From positions 5,580,001-5,644,000 of the forward strand of contig NZ_CP006850.1 in NCBI RefSeq assembly GCF_000523235.1: a stretch of DNA of 64,000 nucleotides, read 5' to 3'. The notes under the pieces were generated by a model. It saw only the letters and a list, made by a program, of their open reading frames with translations, had not been told where the DNA came from and did no database searches. Source of the DNA: Nocardia nova SH22a (GTDB taxonomy: Bacteria; Actinomycetota; Actinomycetes; Mycobacteriales; Mycobacteriaceae). The stretch's first letter is position 1; every line of letters begins with the position of its first letter. The position numbers and the translations under genes are program-made. Positions 36,448-44,349 of the stretch are shown here, in pieces.

Positions 36448-36957
36448 TCACGAAGCCGGGCGCAGGCTGCGGAACTCACGCTTGTGATAAACGGTCGGTT
36501 CCTCCTCGCCCAGTTCCACGTCATCGACGCGCCCGACGAGGATGGTGTGGTCTCCACCCGGATGCTTGGAGAATTCGGCGCACCGCAAGGTGACACTCGA
36601 GCCGGCGATGTGCGGCTGGCCGACCACGTCGGTCCGTGCTACACCGCCGCCGAACTTGTCGGCGCCGCGCGTGGCGAAACGCATCGCGAGTTCGGCCTGG
36701 CCCGGCGCGACGAAGTGGATGTTCCATCTCTCGGCAGCGAGGAACGCCGCGTGGCACTCGGCGGTGTTGGCGATGCACACCAGGACAAGGGCCGGGTCGG
36801 CGGACAGTGAACAGAAGGCGCTCGCGGTGAAACCGCGCGGCTTTCCGACCGAGTCGGTGGTGGTGACGATGGTGACTCCGCTTGGGAACCGGGTCATCGC
36901 TTCACGAAACCGGTCGATATCGACTGTTTGCTGTAACCGTGCGTCATTGAACGTCAT
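36448..36957 (-). CDS. Flavin reductase (HpaC/RutF-like)
   Basis: 169 residues of the FMN-binding split-barrel reductase family (FREAMTRFPSGVTIVTTTDSVGKPRGFTASAFCSLSADPALVLVCIA). It supplies reduced flavin to the two luciferase-like monooxygenases of the cluster. ATG 36957 is chosen by homology to the family start; an in-frame start at 37041 adds 28 residues without family similarity. It diverges from the cyclodeaminase-like gene across operator pair C. Confidence 0.9.
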   Translation of the reverse strand: MTFNDARLQQTVDIDRFREAMTRFPSGVTIVTTTDSVGKPRGFTASAFCSLSADPALVLVCIANTAECHAAFLAAERWNIHFVAPGQAELAMRFATRGADKFGGGVARTDVVGQPHIAGSSVTLRCAEFSKHPGGDHTILVGRVDDVELGEEEPTVYHKREFRSLRPAS

Positions 36958-37077
36958 AGTCGGGGATCTCCACAGTTCAGGTGGCGTTGAGAACGGACTC
37001 ACCAGCCCTGATACGCCGGTCGACGCTGCGTCACGCGCCACATCCGGGTAGTGACTGGCATTACATCACGCTACAAT

Positions 37078-37112
37078 CCCGTCCTAGGGGATGTCTATAC
37101 CGCACAACGGGA
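37078..37112. promoter_or_regulatory. IclR operator pair C
   Basis: CCGTCCTAGGG from 37079 and CCGCACAACGG from 37100, 21 bp apart, lie in the divergent region between the flavin reductase and the cyclodeaminase-like gene. Confidence 0.65.
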
Positions 37113-37171
37113 TGAGTTAGGTTGTCACAGTCGAGGGGCGGCCGGAACTCGCAATCACAGGAGGCGTATTC

Positions 37172-38107
37172 ATGCACCAACCACCCTGGCTCACCGAGGA
37201 CGACGTCGAGCGAACCGTCCAGGTGAGCGACGCCATTCCCGCCGTAGCAGCAGCGATAGAACATGAGGCGCGGAACCGGGCAGGCAACATCGCCAAGACG
37301 ATGACCACCTGGGATCCGTCGAGTGCTGCCCACGCGCTCGGCGGATACGACCACGAGGCCGGTCGCGTCGCATTCAAGACCTGGGTCAATACTCCCGCCG
37401 GCGCCGAGTCGGTGTTGAGCTTGTTCGATGCGACCAACGGGCGAATCTTGGCACTGATGGAGTCGGTGACGTTGGGGGTGATCCGTACCGCTGCCGTATC
37501 GGGAGTGGCTACCGATGCGCTGTCGGCACCCGACGCCGACGAGATGACCATCGTCGGTACCGGCCGGCAAGCGCTACGTCAGGTCGCAGCGGTAGCCCAT
37601 GTCCGTCCGCTGCGGCGCGTGCGGGTGTGGAGCCCCACCCCTGCCAGTCGCGAGACGTTCAGCCGACAGATTCACTCCGAATTGGGGATCAAGGCGCAGA
37701 CCGCGGAAACGCTGGAAGAGGCAGTCGTCGACTCCCCTGTCGTCACCACGGTGACGCGCGCTCGCGAACCGTTCTTTCCTCGCGGCATTCTGGCGCCGGG
37801 CGCGCATTTCAATGCGATCGGCGCCATTCTTCCCCATGCGGCGGAATTCGACAGTGCCATCCTGGGCGACGCCGATCTCATCGTCGTGGACAGTCTGGCG
37901 AATGCGCGCCGGGCGTCGAAGGAGCTGATCGACCACTTCGGTGACGACTGGTCATCGGTCGCCACCCTCGGCGACGTTCTGACCGGTGCGACATCCCGTC
38001 CCACCTCTCCGCAACTCACCGTCTTCAAGAGCATGGGGATGGGTCTGGCGGACCTCGCGGTGGCGAACGTCGCCGCAGACAACCACAAGGGAGCGCCGAA
38101 CGCATGA
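37172..38107 (+). CDS. Ornithine cyclodeaminase/mu-crystallin family protein
   Basis: A 311-residue NAD(P)-dependent enzyme of the OCD/alanine dehydrogenase/ketimine reductase group. The dinucleotide motif is IVGTGRQA (about residues 130-137), and RTAAVSGVATDAL precedes it. GGAGG stands before ATG 37172. Family members interconvert imino acids and amines, so it may reduce or deaminate a nitrogenous intermediate. Its stop overlaps the next gene by 4 bp. Confidence 0.85.
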   Translation: MHQPPWLTEDDVERTVQVSDAIPAVAAAIEHEARNRAGNIAKTMTTWDPSSAAHALGGYDHEAGRVAFKTWVNTPAGAESVLSLFDATNGRILALMESVTLGVIRTAAVSGVATDALSAPDADEMTIVGTGRQALRQVAAVAHVRPLRRVRVWSPTPASRETFSRQIHSELGIKAQTAETLEEAVVDSPVVTTVTRAREPFFPRGILAPGAHFNAIGAILPHAAEFDSAILGDADLIVVDSLANARRASKELIDHFGDDWSSVATLGDVLTGATSRPTSPQLTVFKSMGMGLADLAVANVAADNHKGAPNA

Positions 38108-39045
38108 AGTTCCGTAGTAACCCCCATTCGATCACCGGCTCGATTTCGCCTCTGATCACACCATTCTCCGATGACATGAGCGTCGACCTGAACAGCCTGG
38201 CCACTCTCACTCGCTGGCATCTCGACAGCGGCACCCACGGCATCTCGATCGGCGGTTCGACCGGCGAACCCAGTTCCCAGACCGTCGCCGAACGAATTGC
38301 CGCGATCCGCACGGTCGCCGAAGTCGTGGACGATTCGGTTCCATTCCTGGCAGGCACTGGTTCTGCCAAGCTCGACGAAACCTTGGAGATCACAGCGGCC
38401 GCGGCCGAGGCGGGCGCGGATGCCGCGCTCGTGATCACGCCCTACTACGCCCGCCCGACGCAGGAAGCGCTGTTCCGCTGGTACTCGACCGTGGCGAACG
38501 AATTTCCCGATATGCCGATCGTGATATACAACGTGCCGTCGCGGACTTCCGTCGACCTGGCTCCCGAGACGGTCGCACGACTGAACAGCGCACACGAGAA
38601 TATTGTCGGAATCAAAGAGACCACCAAGGATTTCGAGCACTTTTCACGTGTCCTGTATGCGACCGGGCGCGACTTCCTCGTATGGTCCGGCATCGAGCTG
38701 TTGTGCCTGCCGCTGATGGCTCTCGGCGGCCGAGGATTCATCAGTGCCACGGCGAACCTTGCTCCCAAGGCCGTCGCAACCATGTTCGAGCGTTGGCAGG
38801 CAGGCGATTCGGAGGGTGCACGTGAGATCCACTATGCGCTGCACCCACTGACCGATCTCCTGTTCGTCGAGACCAATCCGGCTCCGGCCAAATGGATCCT
38901 GCACCGGAAGGGGCTGCTGGCGTCCCCGGCCGTGCGAGCTCCACTCATCACGCCGACCCGCAGCGGGTTGGAAAAGATCGAAAAGCTGTTGACCGAGGCG
39001 GAGCCGATACTCGACGGCGAGAGTTTTCCCGTGCCGTCCGTTTGA
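38104..39045 (+). CDS. DapA-superfamily aldolase/lyase
   Basis: A 313-residue class I aldolase of the dihydrodipicolinate synthase superfamily. The Schiff-base Lys171 lies in GIKETTKD, with the partner Tyr142 in IYNVPSRT and the substrate loop GGSTGEP at 50-56. The context is catabolic rather than lysine biosynthesis, so a 2-oxo-acid aldolase or hydratase-aldolase is more likely than true DapA. Translationally coupled to the preceding gene (ATGA). Confidence 0.88.
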   Translation: MKFRSNPHSITGSISPLITPFSDDMSVDLNSLATLTRWHLDSGTHGISIGGSTGEPSSQTVAERIAAIRTVAEVVDDSVPFLAGTGSAKLDETLEITAAAAEAGADAALVITPYYARPTQEALFRWYSTVANEFPDMPIVIYNVPSRTSVDLAPETVARLNSAHENIVGIKETTKDFEHFSRVLYATGRDFLVWSGIELLCLPLMALGGRGFISATANLAPKAVATMFERWQAGDSEGAREIHYALHPLTDLLFVETNPAPAKWILHRKGLLASPAVRAPLITPTRSGLEKIEKLLTEAEPILDGESFPVPSV

Positions 39046-39070
39046 CGACACCTGACAGCGTCCAGTGAGC

Positions 39071-39100
39071 GCGGCCGATCGGGCAACCTCGGTCGGCCGC
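39071..39100. terminator. Weak hairpin between convergent genes
   Basis: GCGGCCGA and TCGGCCGC arms with a 14-nt loop occur in the gap between the DapA-like and IclR genes; a plausible bidirectional terminator. Confidence 0.45.
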
Positions 39101-39154
39101 AGCCGCAATCGGGATTCCCGCGTCACGGAGGGCCCGATTCGCAACCACCGACTC

Positions 39155-39967
39155 TTACACGGCGCCGAGGGCAGCCGAAATGCTGTGCGCACAGCCAAGT
39201 ACCGCTTCGCTCGCGCGCGTCATGGCGGACTCGGTGAACCGTGTGACCGGTCCGGCGACTACCAGCGCAGCCACGATCGTCCCGCTGCTGTCGAACACGG
39301 GCGCAGCCATCGTCGCGACATCGGGATGTACCCGGTTGGCGTTTTCCTCGGGTACCAGGGAAAGCCCAGCGGTGCGCACCGCCGCAGCACTCGCGACGAA
39401 GTCGCTGATCGCGTCGTTCGTCATGTCCGGATACCAGTTCGACACGAGTGCGCGCACCGACTCCGGACGGTCGTCCGCGAGCAGAACTCTCGAGCCGGCA
39501 CTGAGGTCTGCCATCGGCACTCGGGTGCCGATCTGCAAGTACTGACGGATGGTGTACGAGCCGTCCGAACAGGCGACGCAAACCTTGGAGTCGCCGACGC
39601 GCGTCCACAACGACGTCGTCTCCAGAACCTTTTCGCGTAGCGCGTCCATGAACGGTTGCGCAATCGAGCTGAGGTCGTTCTGCTCGGCACGGCGTTGCGC
39701 AAGCTTGGCGATGCCGACTCCCAAACTGTATCGCTTTGTCAACGGGTTGAATTCGAGCAGATTGCCCTGCGCGAGCGTGACCGCGATTCGGTGAGCAGTA
39801 CTCGGACTGCATCCCAGCTTGAGCGCCAGGCTTTGCATCGTCTGAGGAGACTGGGCGGCGGCGAGAGCCTCGAGCAGTTGGACCGCCCGCTGAACGGATT
39901 GCACCCCAGGTCGCCCGATCGATTCCTGCACCCCGGATTGCACATCCATGTTCATTTCCGTGGACAC
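39155..39967 (-). CDS. IclR family regulator, candidate master regulator of the 31-46 kb cluster
   Basis: 270 residues: an N-terminal winged HTH (VQSVQRAVQLLEALAAAQSPQTMQSLALKLGCSPSTAHRIAVTL, about 20-65) and a C-terminal GAF-like effector domain ending in VVAGPVTRF. GTG 39967 gives the full length; ATG 39955 or 39949 are alternatives. It lies in the middle of the cluster next to operator pair D, and it is the only regulator gene within the block that carries the 21-bp-spaced sites. A single similar half-site (CCGTATAC from 40008) lies in its own leader, which suggests autoregulation. Confidence 0.88.
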   Translation of the reverse strand: MSTEMNMDVQSGVQESIGRPGVQSVQRAVQLLEALAAAQSPQTMQSLALKLGCSPSTAHRIAVTLAQGNLLEFNPLTKRYSLGVGIAKLAQRRAEQNDLSSIAQPFMDALREKVLETTSLWTRVGDSKVCVACSDGSYTIRQYLQIGTRVPMADLSAGSRVLLADDRPESVRALVSNWYPDMTNDAISDFVASAAAVRTAGLSLVPEENANRVHPDVATMAAPVFDSSGTIVAALVVAGPVTRFTESAMTRASEAVLGCAHSISAALGAV

Positions 39968-40098
39968 GTGCGCACCACCGTCCTCCCGTTGTCGCTCTCA
40001 GCCTATCCCGTATACAGACCACCTCGACCGCGCCGAGGTCAAGCGGATACCCGCGCTGACATGACGTGGTCGAGACCGATCAGCTATCTCTAGTCTAT

Positions 40099-40132
40099 CC
40101 CGCCATACGGGTTGCATATTCCGCATGGCGGT
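40099..40132. promoter_or_regulatory. IclR operator pair D
   Basis: CCGCCATACGG from 40100 and CCGCATGGCGG from 40121, 21 bp apart, stand between the IclR gene and the FAH-family gene. These are the best-conserved copies of the motif. Confidence 0.75.
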
Positions 40133-40219
40133 GTGTAACTTCGCAGCGACGACGCACCGAGGCGCTCCATCCAGGCAACGCCTCAGCAGCACAGCCCACG
40201 GACGAACTGAGGTTTCGAA

Positions 40220-41080
40220 ATGCGTCTTGCCACCTTGCGAACTCACGCCGGCACGCAGGCGGTCCGCGTCGAGTCCGCCACCAGAGCAACCCTGTTGGAT
40301 GCGCCCGACGTCGGCGCCCTACTGAATACCGACAAGTGGAAGACTCTGGCCTGCGCAGACGGCGACACGATCGGGTTCGGGTCGGCTGATCTCGCCCCGG
40401 TGGTGACGCTGCCGTCGGCGAAGATCTTCCTGGTGGGGTTCAACTTCGCCTCCCACGCGGCCGAACTCGGCCGGGCGCAACCGGATTTCCCGTCGATCTT
40501 CGCCAAATATCCCGAGAGCCTGATCGGCGCCAACGATCCGATCTCGCTTCCACATTCGAGTCTGAGCGTGAGCAACGACTGGGAAGTCGAGTTGGTCGCC
40601 GTCATCGGCAAGGCGGGACGCCACATCCCCGTCGACCGAGCCGACAACCATATCGCCGGCTACTGCGTCGGCAACGACACCGGAGTGCGTGATTGGCAGT
40701 TTCGCAACCGGCCACCGTTGATGGGCAAGATCTGGGAGGCAATGACGCCGGTCGGCCCCTGGCTCACCACGGATGTCACGTCCATTCCGGAGTTGCGACT
40801 GACCACTGATGTCGACGGCGTCCGAGTTCAAGACGGCATCGGCGCCGACATGATCTTCAGTCCCGCCACGGTTGTCTCCTACATCAGCACCGCCATCACG
40901 CTGCGGCCCGGCGACATGATCTTCCTCGGGACGCCACCCGGCATCGCTATGGGCCAGACCCCCGAGCCCTGGCTGCGGCCCGGCCAGGTGCTCACCACCT
41001 CCATCTCCGGACTCGGCGAACTGCGCAACACGTGCGTGGAAGCCCCTGCCCCGACGACTACCGATTGGACCGTGCGATGA
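40220..41080 (+). CDS. Fumarylacetoacetate hydrolase (FAH) family protein
   Basis: 286 residues with the FAH metal-binding acidic cluster (NDWEVELVAVIGKAGRHI, then GYCVGNDTGVRDWQ) and GDMIFLGTPPGIAMG near the end. Such enzymes hydrolyse or decarboxylate acylpyruvates and related 2-oxo acids. It starts the plus-strand operon FAH, CMD-like, GlcD-like, luciferase-like 2, aldehyde dehydrogenase. Its stop overlaps the next start (ATGA). Confidence 0.9.
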   Translation: MRLATLRTHAGTQAVRVESATRATLLDAPDVGALLNTDKWKTLACADGDTIGFGSADLAPVVTLPSAKIFLVGFNFASHAAELGRAQPDFPSIFAKYPESLIGANDPISLPHSSLSVSNDWEVELVAVIGKAGRHIPVDRADNHIAGYCVGNDTGVRDWQFRNRPPLMGKIWEAMTPVGPWLTTDVTSIPELRLTTDVDGVRVQDGIGADMIFSPATVVSYISTAITLRPGDMIFLGTPPGIAMGQTPEPWLRPGQVLTTSISGLGELRNTCVEAPAPTTTDWTVR

Positions 41081-41646
41081 CCCACTCACACGACCTGCCG
41101 ATCACTCCGCTCGGCTTCGATGAGCTCACATCCGAATCGCGAGAATTATTGCGTGGGCGTTACGAACGCCTGGGTTACCTCGGCGACGTCTTCGGGGTCC
41201 TCGGAAACAACGACGGCGCTCTCCGTTCGTTCGTCGCCTTCGCCGACTCATCGGCGAAGGCCGCTGACTCGAACATCCGCGAAGTCGTTGCGCTGGCCGT
41301 CGCCGCGGCCACCGGCGCCGAGCCCGAACTGTTCCAGCACGAGCATCGCGCCTTGCGCCTCGGCTTCACTCGCGAAGCGATCGCGGCAGTCGAAAGTCTC
41401 GATCCGAATCACCCCGACCTGCCCGCAGACGCTGCGGTCGTGCAGGCCGCCTCCACAGCGGCCGCACGGGGCGAGTGGAAGCAGGCGCGTGAAAGCCTCG
41501 CACAGTTGGTCTCGGAGGCCGGGGCAGACCACGCCGTCGGCGTCCTGCTGCAGATCGGCTATTACCTCATGGCGACGTCCATGGGGCACATTCTCGGACT
41601 CGGCGCGCCCGTGTCATCGATCTTCACGGACTTCCGCGATGAGTAA
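41077..41646 (+). CDS. AhpD/carboxymuconolactone decarboxylase-like protein
   Basis: A 189-residue all-helical protein (REVVALAVAAATGAEPELFQHEHRALRLGFTREAIAAV) resembling the AhpD/CMD fold. The redox CxxC of AhpD is absent, so a peroxidase role is unlikely and a CMD-like isomerase or decarboxylase, or a structural role, is possible. ATG 41077 overlaps the FAH stop; an in-frame ATG at 41032 would add 15 residues within the FAH gene. Confidence 0.7.
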   Translation: MTHSHDLPITPLGFDELTSESRELLRGRYERLGYLGDVFGVLGNNDGALRSFVAFADSSAKAADSNIREVVALAVAAATGAEPELFQHEHRALRLGFTREAIAAVESLDPNHPDLPADAAVVQAASTAAARGEWKQARESLAQLVSEAGADHAVGVLLQIGYYLMATSMGHILGLGAPVSSIFTDFRDE

Positions 41647-43015
41647 TGCGCCAGCGACTGTGACAGACCGCTGCTCCGCACTCATCGCGGAGCTGCCTAC
41701 CGACCTCGTGATCACCGACCCCGATATCACGATCGGGTACGCCCGCGACCAGTCACGATTCACCACCAACGTGACCCCCGCCGCGGTCATGGCACCGCGT
41801 ACCACGGCAGAAACCGCGGAATGCCTGGCAGCGGCGCACCGTCACCGTGCGGGCGTGGTGGTGCGAGGGGCAGGCACAGGACTCAGCGGCGGAGCCAACT
41901 GCGTACCCGGTGCGGTCGTTCTCAGCACGCATCGAATGAACAAGATCGTGGGTATCGACACCGAGAACCGACTCGCGACGGTTCAACCAGGAGTGGTCAC
42001 CGCGGCCCTACGGGACGCTGTCGAGGCGGTCGGACTGCTCTATCCGCCCGATCCCGGCAGTGTCGAAATGTGCTCGATCGGTGGCAATATCGCCACGAAC
42101 GCCGGCGGGATCTGCTGCGTGAAATACGGCGTCACCGGAGACTACGTCGCCTCGCTCGAGGCGGTGCTGTCCGACGGAACAGTCGTGCGCACAGGACACC
42201 GCACGCGCAAGGGCGTGGTCGGATACGACACGACCCGTCTGCTTGTGGGTTCCGAGGGATCTCTGGCAGTCATCACCGAAGCGACCGTCCGCCTCGTGAC
42301 CAAGCCCTCGAACCCTGTGACCGTGATCGCGACCTTCGCTGAACTGTCGGATGCGGGCAACGCGATCTCAGCAATCCATCACTCCGGTGTCGTGTATTCG
42401 ATGGTGGAAGTACTCGACTCGACGACCCTGCGCGCTGTCGAGAACCACACCGGCATGGACATCGGCGCAGATGTCGACGTGATGTTGCTGCTGCAGTACG
42501 ACGGCCCCGACGCCGAGGCCGTAGTCGGGGCGACCGAAGCACTGCTGTCCTCGACTGCGGTCGAGATCGCCTTCAGCTCCGATCCGCAGGAGGCGCGCAT
42601 GCTGCTGGACGCCCGGCGGATGGCACTGCCCGCGCTCGAGCGTCTCGGCGACTGGCTGCTCGACGACGTGTGCGTTCCGGTCCCCCGAATCACCGACCTC
42701 ATCAGCGCGATCGAGCACACCGCCGACGAATACGACCTGACAATCGGCGTCTTCGGGCACGCCGGGGACGGAAATCTGCACCCCACGATCATTTTCGACA
42801 GCGGAGACGAAGCCAGCACCGCCGCCGCGCGTACGGCGTTCGCCGAGATCACCGACACCGCACTCGAACTCGGCGGCACCGTGTCCGGCGAACACGGCGT
42901 CGGCCAGCTCAAACTGCCGTGGCTCACACGTGAACTCGACACAGCCGACCTCGCTCTGCAGCGGCGTCTCCGCCACGCCTTCGACCCACTGGGGATTCTC
43001 AGCCCTGGTGAGTGA
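41639..43015 (+). CDS. GlcD-type FAD-linked 2-hydroxyacid dehydrogenase
   Basis: A 458-residue PCMH/VAO-fold flavoprotein. The FAD-binding RGAGTGLSGGAN and GGNIATNAGGICCVKYG are near the N-terminus, and GHAGDGNLHP and GEHGVGQLK mark the C-terminal cap domain. It oxidises a D-2-hydroxy acid to the 2-oxo acid. The start overlaps the CMD-like gene by 8 bp, and the operon continues into the second luciferase-like gene after 46 bp. The intermediate it oxidises is not known. Confidence 0.92.
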   Translation: MSNAPATVTDRCSALIAELPTDLVITDPDITIGYARDQSRFTTNVTPAAVMAPRTTAETAECLAAAHRHRAGVVVRGAGTGLSGGANCVPGAVVLSTHRMNKIVGIDTENRLATVQPGVVTAALRDAVEAVGLLYPPDPGSVEMCSIGGNIATNAGGICCVKYGVTGDYVASLEAVLSDGTVVRTGHRTRKGVVGYDTTRLLVGSEGSLAVITEATVRLVTKPSNPVTVIATFAELSDAGNAISAIHHSGVVYSMVEVLDSTTLRAVENHTGMDIGADVDVMLLLQYDGPDAEAVVGATEALLSSTAVEIAFSSDPQEARMLLDARRMALPALERLGDWLLDDVCVPVPRITDLISAIEHTADEYDLTIGVFGHAGDGNLHPTIIFDSGDEASTAAARTAFAEITDTALELGGTVSGEHGVGQLKLPWLTRELDTADLALQRRLRHAFDPLGILSPGE

Positions 43016-43061
43016 CCGACCTGGATTCGACCAACAGACCCACGTACCAGGAGTACACGTC

Positions 43062-44207
43062 ATGAAGTCCCGCCCCACCGACGACGGTGAACTACACCTC
43101 GGCTACTTCTTCCCCGCCGGAAAGACCAATTTCCTCTACTCCGACGAGGCCGCTCGTCGCACCCCGGACATGACCAAGCCAAATCTTGTCGCATTGGCTC
43201 GGGCCGCCGAGCAGACCGGGTTCGACACATTGTTCATCGCCGACAACTGGTCCGGACACCAGCGTGCCGCCGAGTCGGCCGGACACCAGTCCCCTGCCTA
43301 CCACGCACCCCTTCTTGCGATGGCGCTCCTAACCGCGACCGACCATATCGGCGTGATCTCCACTTTCCATACGACATACCACAAGCCTGCACATGTCGCG
43401 CGTATGGGCGCGACCCTCGACGCATTCAGTAACGGGCGCTGGGGATGGAACGTCGTTACCGGCTTCAGCGCAGACGAGGCGGCGCTGTTCGGCGAGGACT
43501 TCGTCGAACACGACGAGCGATACCAGATGGCGGCGGAGTTCACCGACATCGTCATCAAGCTCTGGAACGAGAATGAGGCAATCGAGGTCGATGGCGTCTA
43601 TTACAAGGCACGAGGACGCATCAAGATGCCCCGTCCAGTCCAGCAACCCAACCCGTTGCTGGTCAGCGCGGGCGCCTCTCCCGCGGGCATGGCGTTCGCT
43701 GCGCAGTTCTGTGACCAGCTGGTCACGCTGGCCTCGGACGAGGATGCCCTGCGGACAGTCGATACACGTCTGACTGCCGCAACAGCTACAACCGGCCGTC
43801 GTGTCACGACCTGTCCGTTCGCCATCGCGCTCGTGCGAGAGGAAGAGGGCCGCGCACAAGAAGAGTGGGAGCGTCTCCGCGGGTCGCTCAACCCGGCGGC
43901 GACCAAGGAGATCGCCGCCGATGTCCTCGGATCGATCGAGTCGTCTCGCGCCCAGTACGAGGCGATGGGTGAGGAGCAGGCCACGATGGCTTTCGGCGGC
44001 GCGGGCTCGATGTTGAAGCTGATCGGAACCCCTGAGCAGGTTGCTGAACAGCTCATCTCGATCAAGAGGAACACCTCGGCGACGAACATCCTGATCAACT
44101 TCCCGCTCTGGAGCCCGGAAGAACTCGCAGGCTTCACACCGGTGGTCTCCCATCTGCGCGACGCCGGCGTGTGGACACCGCCCGACACACGCGATTACTC
44201 ATGGTGA
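43062..44207 (+). CDS. Luciferase-like (LLM) flavin monooxygenase 2
   Basis: 381 residues, clearly paralogous to the enzyme at 33550-34704: shared blocks include FIADxWSGHQR, HVARMGATLDAFS, GRWGWNxVTG, and the same RDYSW C-terminus. It should also depend on reduced FMN from the cluster reductase. ATG 43062 is preceded by CAGGAG; an open frame upstream to 42930 overlaps the GlcD gene and is ignored. Two such enzymes in one regulon suggest two successive oxygenations or two related substrates. Confidence 0.9.
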   Translation: MKSRPTDDGELHLGYFFPAGKTNFLYSDEAARRTPDMTKPNLVALARAAEQTGFDTLFIADNWSGHQRAAESAGHQSPAYHAPLLAMALLTATDHIGVISTFHTTYHKPAHVARMGATLDAFSNGRWGWNVVTGFSADEAALFGEDFVEHDERYQMAAEFTDIVIKLWNENEAIEVDGVYYKARGRIKMPRPVQQPNPLLVSAGASPAGMAFAAQFCDQLVTLASDEDALRTVDTRLTAATATTGRRVTTCPFAIALVREEEGRAQEEWERLRGSLNPAATKEIAADVLGSIESSRAQYEAMGEEQATMAFGGAGSMLKLIGTPEQVAEQLISIKRNTSATNILINFPLWSPEELAGFTPVVSHLRDAGVWTPPDTRDYSW

Positions 44208-44349
44208 CCCCACCGACCGATTGCCGCGTGGTATGCGGCGTGCGGCATTCGTCTTCCGCTCGCCTCTGTTCGAACCATCTCGATTCCATGTCAGCGGACG
44301 AATTCCACTGGCCGACCAGCTCATTCACATCATCCGACAGGAAAACCAG

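Noticed and set aside
38104..39045. True DapA of lysine biosynthesis
   Set aside because: The gene sits in a catabolic operon coupled to an OCD-like gene under IclR sites; superfamily motifs alone do not fix the reaction.
40001..40035. A fifth operator pair in the IclR leader
   Set aside because: One CCGTATAC half-site exists, but the possible partner is 20 bp away and poorly conserved, so I list it only as a half-site.
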